A DNA stretch of 64,000 bases from DASWJS01 sp036397035 (GTDB lineage: Bacteria > Actinomycetota > AC-67). Location of the stretch: NCBI GenBank assembly GCA_036397035.1, contig DASWJS010000017.1, forward strand, positions 62,001 through 126,000, given 5' to 3'. Within the stretch, counting starts at the first letter, position 1; every line of letters begins with the position of its first letter. Position numbers and translations under genes: made by a program. Shown in pieces: positions 52,770 through 62,247 of the stretch. Under the pieces are notes generated by a model. It had not been told where the DNA came from, ran no database searches, and was given only the letters and a program-made list of their open reading frames with translations.

Positions 52770-53692
52770 GTCAGCGCCCACTCCAGGATCGCCTTCTGCG
52801 TGTGCAGCCGGTTCTCGGCCTGGTCCCAGACGACCGACCGCGGTCCGTCGATCACCTCGTCGGTGATCTCCTCGCCACGGTGCGCCGGCAGGCAGTGCAG
52901 CACGATCGCGTCGCGCCGCGCGCGCGCGAGGAGAGCCGCGTCCACGCGGTAGGGCGCGAAGACGGCGGCGCGCTGCGGGGCCTCGGCCTCCCGGCCCATG
53001 CTCGCCCAGACGTCGGTGTACAGCGCGTCGGCGTCCTGCGCGGCGGCCGCCGGGTCGGCTCCCTGCTCGACCGAGCCGCCCGTTGCCCCCGCGATCTCCT
53101 TCGCCCGCGCGAGAACGCCCGGGTCGGCCTGATAGCCGTCGGGGCTCGCGAGCCTGACGTGCATCCCGGCGAGCGCGCCGGCGAGGAGCAGCGAGTGCGC
53201 GACGTTGTTCCCGTCGCCGACGTAGGCGAGCGTCCGGCCGGCCAGGTCGCCGAACCGCTCGCGAATGGTGAGCAGGTCGGCGACCGCTTGGCACGGGTGC
53301 TCGTGGTCGCTCAGCGCGTTGATCACCGGGATGGTCCCCGCCGCGACCAGGCGCGCGAGCCGTTCCTCCTCGAACGTGCGCACGACGACGGCGTGTAGGT
53401 AGCGCGAGAGCACCCGCGCGGTGTCCTCGATCGTCTCGCCCCGTCCGAGCTGGAGGTCCGAGGCGTTCAGCACGAGGGGCGTCGCGCCCAGCTCCGCGAT
53501 CGCGACCTCGAAGGAGATCCGGGTCCGCGTGGATGGCTTCTCGAAGATCATCCCGATCGAGCGGCCGGCCAGCGCGGGAGCTTTCCATCGCGAGTGCGGA
53601 CCCGCGCGGGCCGCCTTCAACGCCGCCGCGCGATCCAGCAGCGCGCCGAACGTTGCAGCGTCGAGGTCGTCAACCGACAGGAAGTGCGGCAC
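52766..53692 (-). CDS. argF: Ornithine carbamoyltransferase
   Basis: 308 residues. Carbamoyl-phosphate motif STRTR, ornithine-side HPCQA, catalytic HCLPAHRG and DxxxSMG-type DVWASMG are all present. Makes citrulline. Preceded by the inserted receiver gene, 2 nt apart. Confidence 0.97.
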   Translation of the reverse strand: MPHFLSVDDLDAATFGALLDRAAALKAARAGPHSRWKAPALAGRSIGMIFEKPSTRTRISFEVAIAELGATPLVLNASDLQLGRGETIEDTARVLSRYLHAVVVRTFEEERLARLVAAGTIPVINALSDHEHPCQAVADLLTIRERFGDLAGRTLAYVGDGNNVAHSLLLAGALAGMHVRLASPDGYQADPGVLARAKEIAGATGGSVEQGADPAAAAQDADALYTDVWASMGREAEAPQRAAVFAPYRVDAALLARARRDAIVLHCLPAHRGEEITDEVIDGPRSVVWDQAENRLHTQKAILEWALT

Positions 53693-53694
53693 GC

Positions 53695-54072
53695 TCAGAC
53701 CTTCCCCACGATCTCGGCGATGCGCGCGAGCAGCTTCGCCGGCTCCAGCGGCTTCGCGAACACGTTCTCCACGCCGACGACGGGGTCGAAGGTGTCGTGG
53801 ACGTCGTGACGCCCCGACACGATCAGGATCGGCACGTTGCTCAACCGGGGATCGTCCCGGATCTCCTCCAGCATCCGGTCCCCCGACACGTTCGGCATCA
53901 TCAGGTCCAGCAGGACGAGCGACGGGTGCTGCAGGTCGAGCTTCACCAAGCCCTCCAGCCCGTCGCCGGCGGTGATGACGTCGTAGCCCTCGCCGCCGAG
54001 GAGCAGCCCCAGCATGCTCTGCACCGACGGATCGTCCTCCACGACCAGGATCAGCGGCGAACGCTCACTCAT
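53695..54072 (-). CDS. Stand-alone response-regulator receiver domain
   Basis: 125 residues, only a CheY-like domain. Acidic pair in VVEDD, phospho-acceptor Asp in VLLDLMMP, Ser in IVSGR and Lys in FAKPLEP. There is no output domain, so it acts by protein contact or phosphorelay. It is placed inside the arginine operon between argF and a cytochrome c gene (8-nt overlap with the latter). Nearest kinase: the PAS histidine kinase at 62.2-63.3 kb; pairing is speculative. Confidence 0.92.
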   Translation of the reverse strand: MSERSPLILVVEDDPSVQSMLGLLLGGEGYDVITAGDGLEGLVKLDLQHPSLVLLDLMMPNVSGDRMLEEIRDDPRLSNVPILIVSGRHDVHDTFDPVVGVENVFAKPLEPAKLLARIAEIVGKV

Positions 54073-54460
54073 CGGTTCCCTCCCTCAGCTCGATCACGTA
54101 CCGAGCGACGGACGCGATCTGCTCGTCGGTCAGCTTCCCTTCGAAGCGCGGCATCAGCCCCGGGCTCCCGCTCTCGATCTCGGCGATCAGCTCCTCCAAC
54201 GACCGGCTCGCCGCCGCCCCGGTTACCAGCGACGGCGCGCGGGGGTTGCGATCCGACCCGGACGCGTCCACGCCGTGACACAGCGCGCACTGCGCCGTCC
54301 AGATCTCCGAGCCGACCGTCGAGGTGAAGGGCTCGTCGGCCCCGAACGGACACGCGTTCGCGCCGAGCGCGCACCCGATGCCGACGAGCGCGCCGAACCC
54401 GAGGGCGAGCGCCGGGATCAGCGCGAGCAACCACATCCTGATCGCGCCCGTCTCAGCCAT
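54065..54460 (-). CDS. Membrane-anchored cytochrome c
   Basis: 131 residues. One N-terminal membrane helix (MWLLALIPALALGFGALVGI), then a class I cytochrome c domain with heme site CALCH and axial Met in GLMPRF. Probably faces outside and carries electrons in respiration. No oxidase or other respiratory gene is nearby. It overlaps argD and the receiver gene by 8 nt each, so it is transcribed with arginine genes. Confidence 0.9.
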   Translation of the reverse strand: MAETGAIRMWLLALIPALALGFGALVGIGCALGANACPFGADEPFTSTVGSEIWTAQCALCHGVDASGSDRNPRAPSLVTGAAASRSLEELIAEIESGSPGLMPRFEGKLTDEQIASVARYVIELREGTDE

Positions 54461-55664
54461 CCCGCACCTCCGGGTCGGCCAGGACGCCCGCCAGGATCTC
54501 CACGGCCCGCTCGATCTGCTCCTCGCTCACGACGAGCGGCGGCGCGAGCCGCACGGCCGTGGGCGTGACGTTGTTCACCACGAGGCGCCGCCCGAGCGCG
54601 GCCGAGACCGCGGCCGCCGCCCACGGGCCGTCCAGCTCCACGGCGACGAGCAACCCGAGCCCGCGCACCTCGCGCACGTGCGGGTTCGACGCGGTCGCCT
54701 CGCGCAGCCGTTCGACGAGCAGCGCGCCGAGCGCGGCGCTCCGTTCGACGAGACCCTCTGACTCGATCACGTCCAGGACCGCCAGCGCGGCCGAGCACAC
54801 GACCGGCCCGCCCCCGAACGTGGTCGCGTGATCGCCCGGACCGAAGGCGGCCGCGACCTCCTCGCGCGCGACGCACGCGCCGATCGGCAAGCCCGCGCCG
54901 AGCGCCTTGGCGAGCGTGACGATGTCGGGCTCGACCCCGGCGTGCTGGAAGCCGAACCACGTCCCGGTCCGCCCGAGCCCGGTCTGCACCTCGTCGAAGA
55001 CCAGCGCCGCGCCGAACTCGTCGCATGCGGCGCGCGCGGTCTTCAGGAACTCCTCGCTCGCCACGCGCACGCCACCCTCGCCCTGGACGACCTCCAGCAA
55101 CACCGCGGACGTGCCGGGCCCGACGGCTTCGCGCAGCGCGTCGGCGTCGTTCAGCGGCACGTGCGTGAACCAGGACGGCAGCGGCGTGAAGCGATCGTGC
55201 TTGCCCGGCTGTCCCGTCGCGGCCAGCGTCGAGAACGTCCGGCCGTGGAACGAGCCGAGCGCGGCGACCACCCCGGGACGCGCGCCGTCGTCGGTCCCGC
55301 GCGCCCAGCGCCGCGCCAGCTTGAGCGCGCACTCGTTGGCCTCCGCGCCGGAGTTGGCGAAGAAGACCTTCCCCCAGCCGAGCAGATCGTGAAGGCGCTC
55401 GGCCAGACGGACCTGCGGCTCGGTGTAGAACAGGTTCGACACGTGGGTGAGGAGTCCCACTTGCTCGCGCACGGCTTCGACCACGCGCGGGTGGGAATGC
55501 CCGACGCTCATCACCGCGATGCCGCCGAGGAAGTCCAGGTACTCCTGCCCCGCGGTGTCCCAGAGCACGCAGCCTTGCCCGCGCACGAACGCGACCGGCT
55601 GGCGGCCGTAGACCTGCATGTGAACGGCTCGCTCGGCGGCGATCAGCTCGTCGAGGGTGCTCAT
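54453..55664 (-). CDS. argD: Acetylornithine aminotransferase
   Basis: 403 residues. Class III PLP aminotransferase: FANSGAEANECALK, FDEVQTGLGRTG and the PLP lysine in VTLAKALGAG. Converts N-acetylglutamate semialdehyde to N-acetylornithine. Overlaps argB by 4 nt. Confidence 0.96.
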   Translation of the reverse strand: MSTLDELIAAERAVHMQVYGRQPVAFVRGQGCVLWDTAGQEYLDFLGGIAVMSVGHSHPRVVEAVREQVGLLTHVSNLFYTEPQVRLAERLHDLLGWGKVFFANSGAEANECALKLARRWARGTDDGARPGVVAALGSFHGRTFSTLAATGQPGKHDRFTPLPSWFTHVPLNDADALREAVGPGTSAVLLEVVQGEGGVRVASEEFLKTARAACDEFGAALVFDEVQTGLGRTGTWFGFQHAGVEPDIVTLAKALGAGLPIGACVAREEVAAAFGPGDHATTFGGGPVVCSAALAVLDVIESEGLVERSAALGALLVERLREATASNPHVREVRGLGLLVAVELDGPWAAAAVSAALGRRLVVNNVTPTAVRLAPPLVVSEEQIERAVEILAGVLADPEVRDG

Positions 55665-56506
55665 GCGGTCACCATGGTTCCCACTCCGCGATCGGTGAAG
55701 ATCTCCAGCAGCACGGCGTGCTCGCCCCGGCCGTCCAGAATGGTCGCCTTCGGGACCCCGCCCTTGATCGCGCGCAGCGCGGCGTCGACCTTGGGGAGCA
55801 TACCGGCGCTGAGCGTGCCGTCGGCCCGCAGAGCCTCTACCTCGCCGGCGGCCAGCTCCGCGATCACCGACCCGTCGCGGTCCAGGATTCCCTCGACGTT
55901 GGTGAGGAAGACAAGCTTGTCGGCGCCGAGCGCCTCGGCGATCGCCGCCGCCACCTCGTCGGCGTTGACGTTGTAGGTCTGGCCCCGCCCGTCGGTCCCG
56001 AGCGTGGAGATCACGGGGATGAAGTCGCGCAGCATGTCCCGCACGAGCACCGGCGAGACCTGCTCGACCTCGCCGACGAACCCGAGGTCGACGGGGCCCG
56101 CCTTCTTGCGCACGCGGATCATCGCGCCGTCCTCGCCGCTCAGCCCGGCGGCGAGCGAGCCGTGCCGGTTGATCAGCGCGACGATGTCGGCGTTCACGAT
56201 GCCGTTCAGCACCATGCGCACGACCTCGAGGTCCTCGGCCGTCGTCACGCGCAGGCCGTCGACGAAGACCGGCTCGCGCCCGAGCGCGCGCACGTGCGCG
56301 CTCACTTGCGGTCCGCCGCCGTGCACGATCACCGGGTACAGGCCGACGTAGCGCATCAGGACGATGTCGTCGGCGAAGGACTCGCGCAGGACCGGGTCCT
56401 CCATCGCCGCGCCGCCGTACTTCACCACGATCGTCTTGCCGTGGTAGCGCTTGATGTAGGGCAGCGCCTCCATCAAGATGCGCGACTTCTCCAGCGCGTC
56501 CTTCAC
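55661..56506 (-). CDS. argB: Acetylglutamate kinase
   Basis: 281 residues. Motifs IVVKYGGAAM, VIVHGGGPQVS and YNVNADEVAAAIA of the amino-acid kinase fold. The N-terminal ~25-residue helix (LEKSRILMEALPYIKRYHG) is the type linked to hexamer formation and arginine feedback inhibition. Overlaps argJ by 4 nt. Confidence 0.97.
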   Translation of the reverse strand: MKDALEKSRILMEALPYIKRYHGKTIVVKYGGAAMEDPVLRESFADDIVLMRYVGLYPVIVHGGGPQVSAHVRALGREPVFVDGLRVTTAEDLEVVRMVLNGIVNADIVALINRHGSLAAGLSGEDGAMIRVRKKAGPVDLGFVGEVEQVSPVLVRDMLRDFIPVISTLGTDGRGQTYNVNADEVAAAIAEALGADKLVFLTNVEGILDRDGSVIAELAAGEVEALRADGTLSAGMLPKVDAALRAIKGGVPKATILDGRGEHAVLLEIFTDRGVGTMVTA

Positions 56507-57678
56507 GTCGTGTACTCCGTGTTGATCCGCACGTATTCGGCGGTGAGGTCGTTGGTCAGCATGCTCGCCTCGGCCTCGCCGCGGTGCAGGTCGACCGCGA
56601 TCGACACCTCGCGGTTCTCCGCGAGGTGCTTCGCGGCGAGCGTCAGGTCGCCGGGCCCGCGCGCGCCCTGCTCGCAGAGCTTCTCCCCGCCGACGAAGAC
56701 GTCCACGCGGTTGGGATCGAACGGGATCGGCGCGGTGCCAAGCGCCGCCATCACCCGTCCCCAGTTGGGGTCCCCGCCACCGATCGCGCAGCGCAGCAGC
56801 ACGGAGTCCGCGATCGCGCGCGCGGCGGCCATCGCCTCGCGCTCCTTCGTCGCGCCGCGAACCGTGATCGTGGCGACCTTCGTCGCGCCTTCGCCGTCCG
56901 CCACGATCTGCGCCGCGAGCGAGGACAGGACCGCGCGCAGCTCGGCTGCGAAGGCCGCGGCCTCCGGCGTCTGCGGCTCGATCGGATCACCGCCCGCCGC
57001 GCCGTTCGCCAGGACCAGCACGCAGTCGTTGGTCGAGCGGCACCCGTCCACCGAGATGCGGTCGAACGTGACGCGCCCGCCCCCGGCGAGCGCGTCGTGC
57101 AGCGCGCCCTTCGTCACCGTGGCGTCGGTCGCCACGAAGCAGAGCATGGTCGCCATCTCCGGCGCGATCATGCCCGCGCCCTTCGCCAGCCCGGCGATGC
57201 GGTACCCGGCGCCCTCGGCGCCGGCCGTCTTGGGGACGGTGTCGGTCGTCATGATCGCCCGCGCGAGGTCGCCCAGCCCGTCCGCGCTCAGCGAGGCCGC
57301 CGCCGACCCGATCCCGGCGATCGCGGGCTCCATCGGCATCGGCACGCCGATCACGCCGGTCGATGCGACGAGCACGTCCTTCGGGTGAACGCCGATCGAC
57401 TTCCCGGCCGCCGCGCCCATCGCCTTCGCGTCCGCGAGGCCCTGGCGCCCGGTGCACGCGTTGGCGTTGCCGGCGTTGACGACGATCGCCCGCGCGCTCC
57501 CGCGCCGGACGAGGCGCTGCGTGAGCTGGACCGGGGCGGCCTTCACGCGGTTGGTCGTGAAGATCCCGACGGCCGTCGCCGGACGGTCAGACACGAGCAG
57601 CCCGAGGTCGGGCTTGCCGCTCGGCTTCAGGCCCGCCGCGACGCCCGACGCGGTGAAGCCCGCCGGCAGCGCGCTCAC
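56503..57678 (-). CDS. argJ: Bifunctional ornithine acetyltransferase/N-acetylglutamate synthase
   Basis: 391 residues. Self-cleaving Ntn-type enzyme: KGAGMIAPEMATML contains the nucleophilic Thr created by cleavage. N-terminus AGFTASGVAAGLKPSGKPD is typical. Recycles the acetyl group, so no argE is needed. The GTG start overlaps the argC stop (GTGA); the longer frame upstream lies within argC. Confidence 0.96.
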   Translation of the reverse strand: MSALPAGFTASGVAAGLKPSGKPDLGLLVSDRPATAVGIFTTNRVKAAPVQLTQRLVRRGSARAIVVNAGNANACTGRQGLADAKAMGAAAGKSIGVHPKDVLVASTGVIGVPMPMEPAIAGIGSAAASLSADGLGDLARAIMTTDTVPKTAGAEGAGYRIAGLAKGAGMIAPEMATMLCFVATDATVTKGALHDALAGGGRVTFDRISVDGCRSTNDCVLVLANGAAGGDPIEPQTPEAAAFAAELRAVLSSLAAQIVADGEGATKVATITVRGATKEREAMAAARAIADSVLLRCAIGGGDPNWGRVMAALGTAPIPFDPNRVDVFVGGEKLCEQGARGPGDLTLAAKHLAENREVSIAVDLHRGEAEASMLTNDLTAEYVRINTEYTT

Positions 57679-58703
57679 GGGTAGATCCCCGCGGCGGCGA
57701 GGCCGGCGCGCTCGTCCAGGCCGAGCATCAGGTTCGCGTTCTGGACCGCCTGGCCCGCCGCCCCCTTGCCGAGGTTGTCGATCGCCGCGACGGCGATCAC
57801 GCGGCCGGTCCGCTCGTCGATCTCGTAGGACAGCAGGCAGTGGTTCGACCCAGCCACGTACTTCGTCTGCGGCGGGAAGTCCTGCACGTGGACGAACGGC
57901 TCGCCGTCGTACATCGCGCGGGCGGCCCCGGCCGCGTCCCCGCCGTGGAAGGGCGCCACGCACGTCGCGAGCAGTCCGCGCGGCATCGGGACCAGGTGCG
58001 GCACGAAGGTCACCGTCACCGCCTTGCCGGCGAGCCGCGACAGCTCCTGCTCGACCTCCGGCGTGTGCTTGTGGCGGGGATAGCCGTAGGCGCCGAAGTT
58101 CGCGTCCACGTGCGAGAAGTGAACGCCCGCGCTCAGCCCGCGCCCTGCTCCCGACACGCCCGAGGCCGCCGAGATCACGATGCCGCTCGGGTCGATCAGG
58201 TCCGCCTTGACGAGCGGCGCGAGCGCCAGCAGCGCCGCCGTCGGGTAGCAGCCTGGGTTCGCGACCGCCTTCGCGCCGGCGATCTCGTCGCGGTGCAGCT
58301 CCGGCAGGCCGTAGGTCCAGTCGGGCAGCAGCTCGGGCGCGGCGTGCTCGCGCCCGAACCAGTTCGCGTAGGTGACCGGGTCTTCGAACCGGAAGTCGGC
58401 CGAGAGGTCGATCACCGGCACGCCGGCTTTGACGAGCCGCGCTCCCGGCTCCATCGACGCCCCGTGCGGCAGCGCGAGGAACACGAGGTCTAGGTCCTCC
58501 AGCGCGCCCGCGTCGAGCTCGGCGAACGCCAGGTCGATCCGCAGGTTCGGGTAGACCTCCGAGACAGCCCTGCCGGCGAACTCGCGCGACGTCGCCAGCG
58601 TCAGGTCCAACCCCGGATGCCCGGCGACCAGGCGCAGCAACTCGGCCCCCGTGTACCCGGACGCCCCCACCACCCCAACGCGCACCTTGTTGCCGCTCGC
58701 CAT
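57675..58703 (-). CDS. argC: N-acetyl-gamma-glutamyl-phosphate reductase
   Basis: 342 residues. NADP-binding GVVGASGYTGAELLRL, active-site Cys in ANPGCYPTAALL, His region HFSHVDANFGAYGYPRHKHTP. First gene of the arginine operon; its ATG is 9 nt from the -10 hexamer, and no Shine-Dalgarno is present. Confidence 0.97.
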   Translation of the reverse strand: MASGNKVRVGVVGASGYTGAELLRLVAGHPGLDLTLATSREFAGRAVSEVYPNLRIDLAFAELDAGALEDLDLVFLALPHGASMEPGARLVKAGVPVIDLSADFRFEDPVTYANWFGREHAAPELLPDWTYGLPELHRDEIAGAKAVANPGCYPTAALLALAPLVKADLIDPSGIVISAASGVSGAGRGLSAGVHFSHVDANFGAYGYPRHKHTPEVEQELSRLAGKAVTVTFVPHLVPMPRGLLATCVAPFHGGDAAGAARAMYDGEPFVHVQDFPPQTKYVAGSNHCLLSYEIDERTGRVIAVAAIDNLGKGAAGQAVQNANLMLGLDERAGLAAAGIYP

Positions 58704-58712
58704 GAGGCCCGC

Positions 58713-58741
58713 AGCCTATCCATGCATGACTATGCAGTCAA
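58713..58741 (-). promoter_or_regulatory. arg operon promoter with overlapping candidate ArgR operator
   Basis: Minus strand: TTGACT (58736-58741), 17-nt spacer, TAGGCT (58713-58718). The spacer holds the dyad TGCATGACTATGCA (58723-58736), resembling an ARG-box half and overlapping the -35. With argR inside the operon, autorepression is likely. The operator call rests on position and symmetry only. Confidence 0.6.
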
Positions 58742-58762
58742 GCGCATAACCATGAGGCAGCC

Positions 58763-61198
58763 TTAGTCGCGGATCTGCCAGCCCGCGGCTTTGGCCGCGT
58801 CGGCGATCTCGGTCATGACCTTGTCGGCTTCCTCGTCGGTGAGGGTGCGTTCGGGGTCGCGCAGGGCCAGGGCGTAGGCAAGCGAGACCGAACCGGCGGG
58901 GACAGGCTCGCCCCGGTAGACGTCGAACAGCTCGATCGCTTCGAGCAGCGGACCGGCCGCCTCGCGAATCGTGCCTTCCACTGCGGCGGCGGGGACGGCC
59001 TCGCCGACGACCACCGCGACGTCGCGCGTGACGGGCGGGGTGCGGGCCGGCACGCGGATGTCGGCCTCGCGGGTCTCCGTCACGAGCAGGTCGAGGTCCA
59101 GCGACGCGACCGCGACGCGGGCCGGCAGCTCCAGCGCTTCCGCCACGTCCGGGTGCAGCTCGCCGACGGCGCCCAGCTCGCGCCCGGCCGATCGCGCGAC
59201 CGCGCGCCGCCCGGGGTGGAGCATGCCGATCGAGTCGCCGTCCTCGGGCGCTCCGACCTCGGGTGCTTGGAGCGTCCACTCGGGGACGCCAAGCCCGTCG
59301 AGCAGCGCCTCCACGACGCCGCGCGCGTCGAAGAAGTCCAGCGGCCGGCCGGGTGCGTGCCAGCCTTCCGGCGCGGGCCCGCACAGCACGAAGGCAACGC
59401 CGCGGCGCTCGACCGGCGCGTCGCCGCCGGCGCCGAAGACCACGCCGGTCTCGAACAGGGCGATGGGCAGGACGCGGCGCGAGGCGTTGCGCTGCGCCGC
59501 GAGCAGCAGACCGGGCAGCAGCGAGGAGCGCAGCACCGACTCCTCCTCCGACACCGGGTTCGCGACCTTCCACGCCGCTCGCAACGGGTGATCGGGACCG
59601 AGCCCCGCGCGATCGGGAAACGCCGGCGAGAGCAGGCTCTGCGTCTGCGCCTCGTTCAGCCCCGCGCCGAGCAAGATCTGGCGCGCGCTCGCATGCCCCC
59701 GCTGCTCGGGCGTCAGGCCGCCGACGCGCGAGCCGCCGGGCAGCGCTTCGGGGATCGCTTCGTAGCCGTGGATGCGCGCGACTTCCTCGATCAGGTCTTC
59801 TTCGATCGCGAGGTCGGGCCGCCAGGCCGGCGGCGTCGCGCGCACCGCGCTCGCGCTCGCCTCGACGGAGCATCCCAGTCGCTCGAGGATCCCGGCGATC
59901 TCGGCCGTCTCCAACTCCAGGCCGAGCAGCGCGTTGGCGCGCTTGGCTCGCAGGCGCACGGGCTTGCGCGCGACGGGCTTGGGATAGACGTCGATCGCCC
60001 CGCGCGCCACGACGCCGCCGGCGACCTCGGCGAGGAGCCGCGCGGCGCGGGCCGCCGCTGCCGAGACGCCCTCGGGGTCCGCGCCGCGCTCGAACCGCAC
60101 GCTCGCCTCCGTCCGCAGCCCGAGCCGCGCGGCCGTCCGCCTGACGCGCAGCGGGTCGAAGTACGCCGACTCCAGCAGGACCCGCGTCGTGCCGGGCGTC
60201 ACCTCGGACTCGGCGCCGCCCATGATCCCGGCGACGGCGACCGGCCGCTCGGCGTCGCAGATAAGGACGTCCTCGCGCCGGAGCGCGCGCTCCACGCCGT
60301 CGAGGGTGGTGATCGACTCCCCCTTCGCCGGGCGGCGCACGACGATCGCGTTGCCGGCCAGCCGGTCGAGGTCGAAAGCGTGCAGCGGGTGGCCCCGTTC
60401 GAGCAGCACGTAGTTGGTCACGTCGACGACGTTGGAGATCGGCCGCATCCCCGCGGTCAGGAGCCGCTGCTGCATCCACCACGGTGAGGGCCCGATCCCG
60501 ATGCCCTCGATCACGCGCGCGAGGTAGCGGGGGCAGCCCCGCTCGTCCTCGATGGTCACGGTCGCGTGTTCGGCAGCTTCCCTCCCCGACTCCGGCACGC
60601 CGGCGTCCGGCAGCGTGAGCCGGAGGTCGTAGAGCGCCGCGACCTCGCGCGCGACCCCGAGAACCGACAGGCAGTCGCCGCGGTTCGTCGTGACGTCGAG
60701 GTGGAAGACCGTGTCGCGCAGGCCGAGCGCCTGCACCAGGTCGTCGCCGACCGCCGTCACGAGATCCTTGCCGTCGGCCTTCTCGCGCGGCAGGACCCAG
60801 ATGCCGCTGTGGTCCTCCGCGATGCCCAGCTCGCGCATCGAGCAGAGCATCCCGTCGCTCGTCTCGCCGCGGATCGTGCGGCGCGCGATCTCGAGCCCGC
60901 CCGGGAGCGTCGCGCCCGGCACGGCCAGGGGCACGAGGTCCCCGGGCGCGTAGTTCCGCGCCCCGCAGACGACGTCGCGCTCGGCCGAGCCGTCGAAGGC
61001 CTTGACGAGCATGAGGTTGTCGGCGTCGGGGTGCTCGCGCATCGACCGGACCTCGCCGACGACCACGCCTTCGATCCCGCGCCCGACGTGGATGACCTCC
61101 TCCACCGCGAGCCCGGACAGCGACAGGCGCTCGGCAAGCTCGTCCGGCTCGGCCTCGACCGGGACGAGTTCCCTCAACCACGAAAGCGAGATGCGCAC
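58763..61198 (-). CDS. pheT: Phenylalanyl-tRNA synthetase beta subunit
   Basis: 811 residues, normal length. N-terminus MRISLSWLRELVP, then the tRNA-binding domain (VVVGEVRSMREHPDADNLML), B3/B4 (FHLDVTTNRGDCLS), B5 (IEEDLIEEVARIHGYEAIP) and the C-terminal anticodon-binding FDX-ACB domain (TPPVTRDVAVVVGEAVP). Starts 11 nt after pheS. Confidence 0.97.
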   Translation of the reverse strand: MRISLSWLRELVPVEAEPDELAERLSLSGLAVEEVIHVGRGIEGVVVGEVRSMREHPDADNLMLVKAFDGSAERDVVCGARNYAPGDLVPLAVPGATLPGGLEIARRTIRGETSDGMLCSMRELGIAEDHSGIWVLPREKADGKDLVTAVGDDLVQALGLRDTVFHLDVTTNRGDCLSVLGVAREVAALYDLRLTLPDAGVPESGREAAEHATVTIEDERGCPRYLARVIEGIGIGPSPWWMQQRLLTAGMRPISNVVDVTNYVLLERGHPLHAFDLDRLAGNAIVVRRPAKGESITTLDGVERALRREDVLICDAERPVAVAGIMGGAESEVTPGTTRVLLESAYFDPLRVRRTAARLGLRTEASVRFERGADPEGVSAAAARAARLLAEVAGGVVARGAIDVYPKPVARKPVRLRAKRANALLGLELETAEIAGILERLGCSVEASASAVRATPPAWRPDLAIEEDLIEEVARIHGYEAIPEALPGGSRVGGLTPEQRGHASARQILLGAGLNEAQTQSLLSPAFPDRAGLGPDHPLRAAWKVANPVSEEESVLRSSLLPGLLLAAQRNASRRVLPIALFETGVVFGAGGDAPVERRGVAFVLCGPAPEGWHAPGRPLDFFDARGVVEALLDGLGVPEWTLQAPEVGAPEDGDSIGMLHPGRRAVARSAGRELGAVGELHPDVAEALELPARVAVASLDLDLLVTETREADIRVPARTPPVTRDVAVVVGEAVPAAAVEGTIREAAGPLLEAIELFDVYRGEPVPAGSVSLAYALALRDPERTLTDEEADKVMTEIADAAKAAGWQIRD

Positions 61199-61209
61199 CT
61201 AGGCCCCCC

Positions 61210-62247
61210 TCAGCCCGCGAACCCGGCCAGGAATCGCTGGTCGTTCTCGTACAGCAGGCGGATGTCGGGGATGCCGAGCGCGAGCATCGCGATGCGTTCG
61301 GGACCCATGCCGAACGCGAAGCCCGACCACACCTTCGGGTCGTACCCGACGGTGCGTAGCACGTTGGGGTGGACCATGCCGCAGCCGAGCACCTCCATCC
61401 ACCCGGTCCCCTTGCACGCCGGGCAGCCCTCGCCGCCGCAGCGCACGCAGAGCACGTCCAGCTCCGCGGAGGGCTCGGTGAACGGGAAGTAGGACGGTCG
61501 CATCCGCACGCGCTGGTCCGGGCCGAGGATCTCGCGGGCGAAGGTGGCGAGCGTCCCGCGCAGGTGCGCCATCGAGATGCCCTTGTCGACGGCCAGCCCC
61601 TCGATCTGGGTGAACGTCGATGTGTGCGAGGCGTCCACCTCGTCGCGGCGGTGCACGCGCCCCGGCGCGACCACGTAGATCGGCGGGTCCTGCTTCTGCA
61701 TCGCGCGGATCTGCACCGACGAGGTCTGCGTGCGCAGCAGAAGGTCGGTGCCGTCGATGAACATGCTGTCCTGCGTGGAGCGCGCCGGGTGGTGCGGCGG
61801 GATGTTGAGCGCCTGGAAGTTGTACCAGTCGGTCTCGGCCTCCGGGCCGTCGGCCACGCGGTAGCCCATCCCGACGAAGACCGCGACGATCCGCTCGACG
61901 ACCATGCTGATCGGGTGCGGGTGCCCGCGGTGCCGCCGCCGCCCGGGGAGCGTGACGTCGACCCGGTCGGCTTCGATCGCGGCGGCCCGCTCGGCTTGTC
62001 CGATGGAGCGTTCTTTCCGGGCGAATGCCTTCCTGAGTTGCTCCTTCGCGGCGTTGAGTTCCTGCCCGACGATTTTTCGGTCCTCCACGCCAACGCTGCC
62101 GAGTCCGGCCTGGATCCTCGCGAGCCGAGCCTTGCGCCCCAGCACGCGCACCCGAATCTCGTTGAGGGCGGCGAGGCTGTCCGCGCTCTCGATAGAGGCA
62201 AGCGCCTTGTCGCGCTCCTCCTGAATCTCTATCAGCGCGTCCCTCAT
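61210..62247 (-). CDS. pheS: Phenylalanyl-tRNA synthetase alpha subunit
   Basis: 345 residues. N-terminal coiled coil (~1-90) and class II core: HPISMVVERI, PARSTQDSMF, motif 2 VHRRDEVDASHT and motif 3 GMGPERIAMLALGI. A CxxC..CxxC cluster (CVRCGGEGCPACKG) near residue 263-276 is present in some pheS proteins and may bind zinc. The start overlaps the histidine-kinase stop by 4 nt. Confidence 0.97.
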   Translation of the reverse strand: MRDALIEIQEERDKALASIESADSLAALNEIRVRVLGRKARLARIQAGLGSVGVEDRKIVGQELNAAKEQLRKAFARKERSIGQAERAAAIEADRVDVTLPGRRRHRGHPHPISMVVERIVAVFVGMGYRVADGPEAETDWYNFQALNIPPHHPARSTQDSMFIDGTDLLLRTQTSSVQIRAMQKQDPPIYVVAPGRVHRRDEVDASHTSTFTQIEGLAVDKGISMAHLRGTLATFAREILGPDQRVRMRPSYFPFTEPSAELDVLCVRCGGEGCPACKGTGWMEVLGCGMVHPNVLRTVGYDPKVWSGFAFGMGPERIAMLALGIPDIRLLYENDQRFLAGFAG

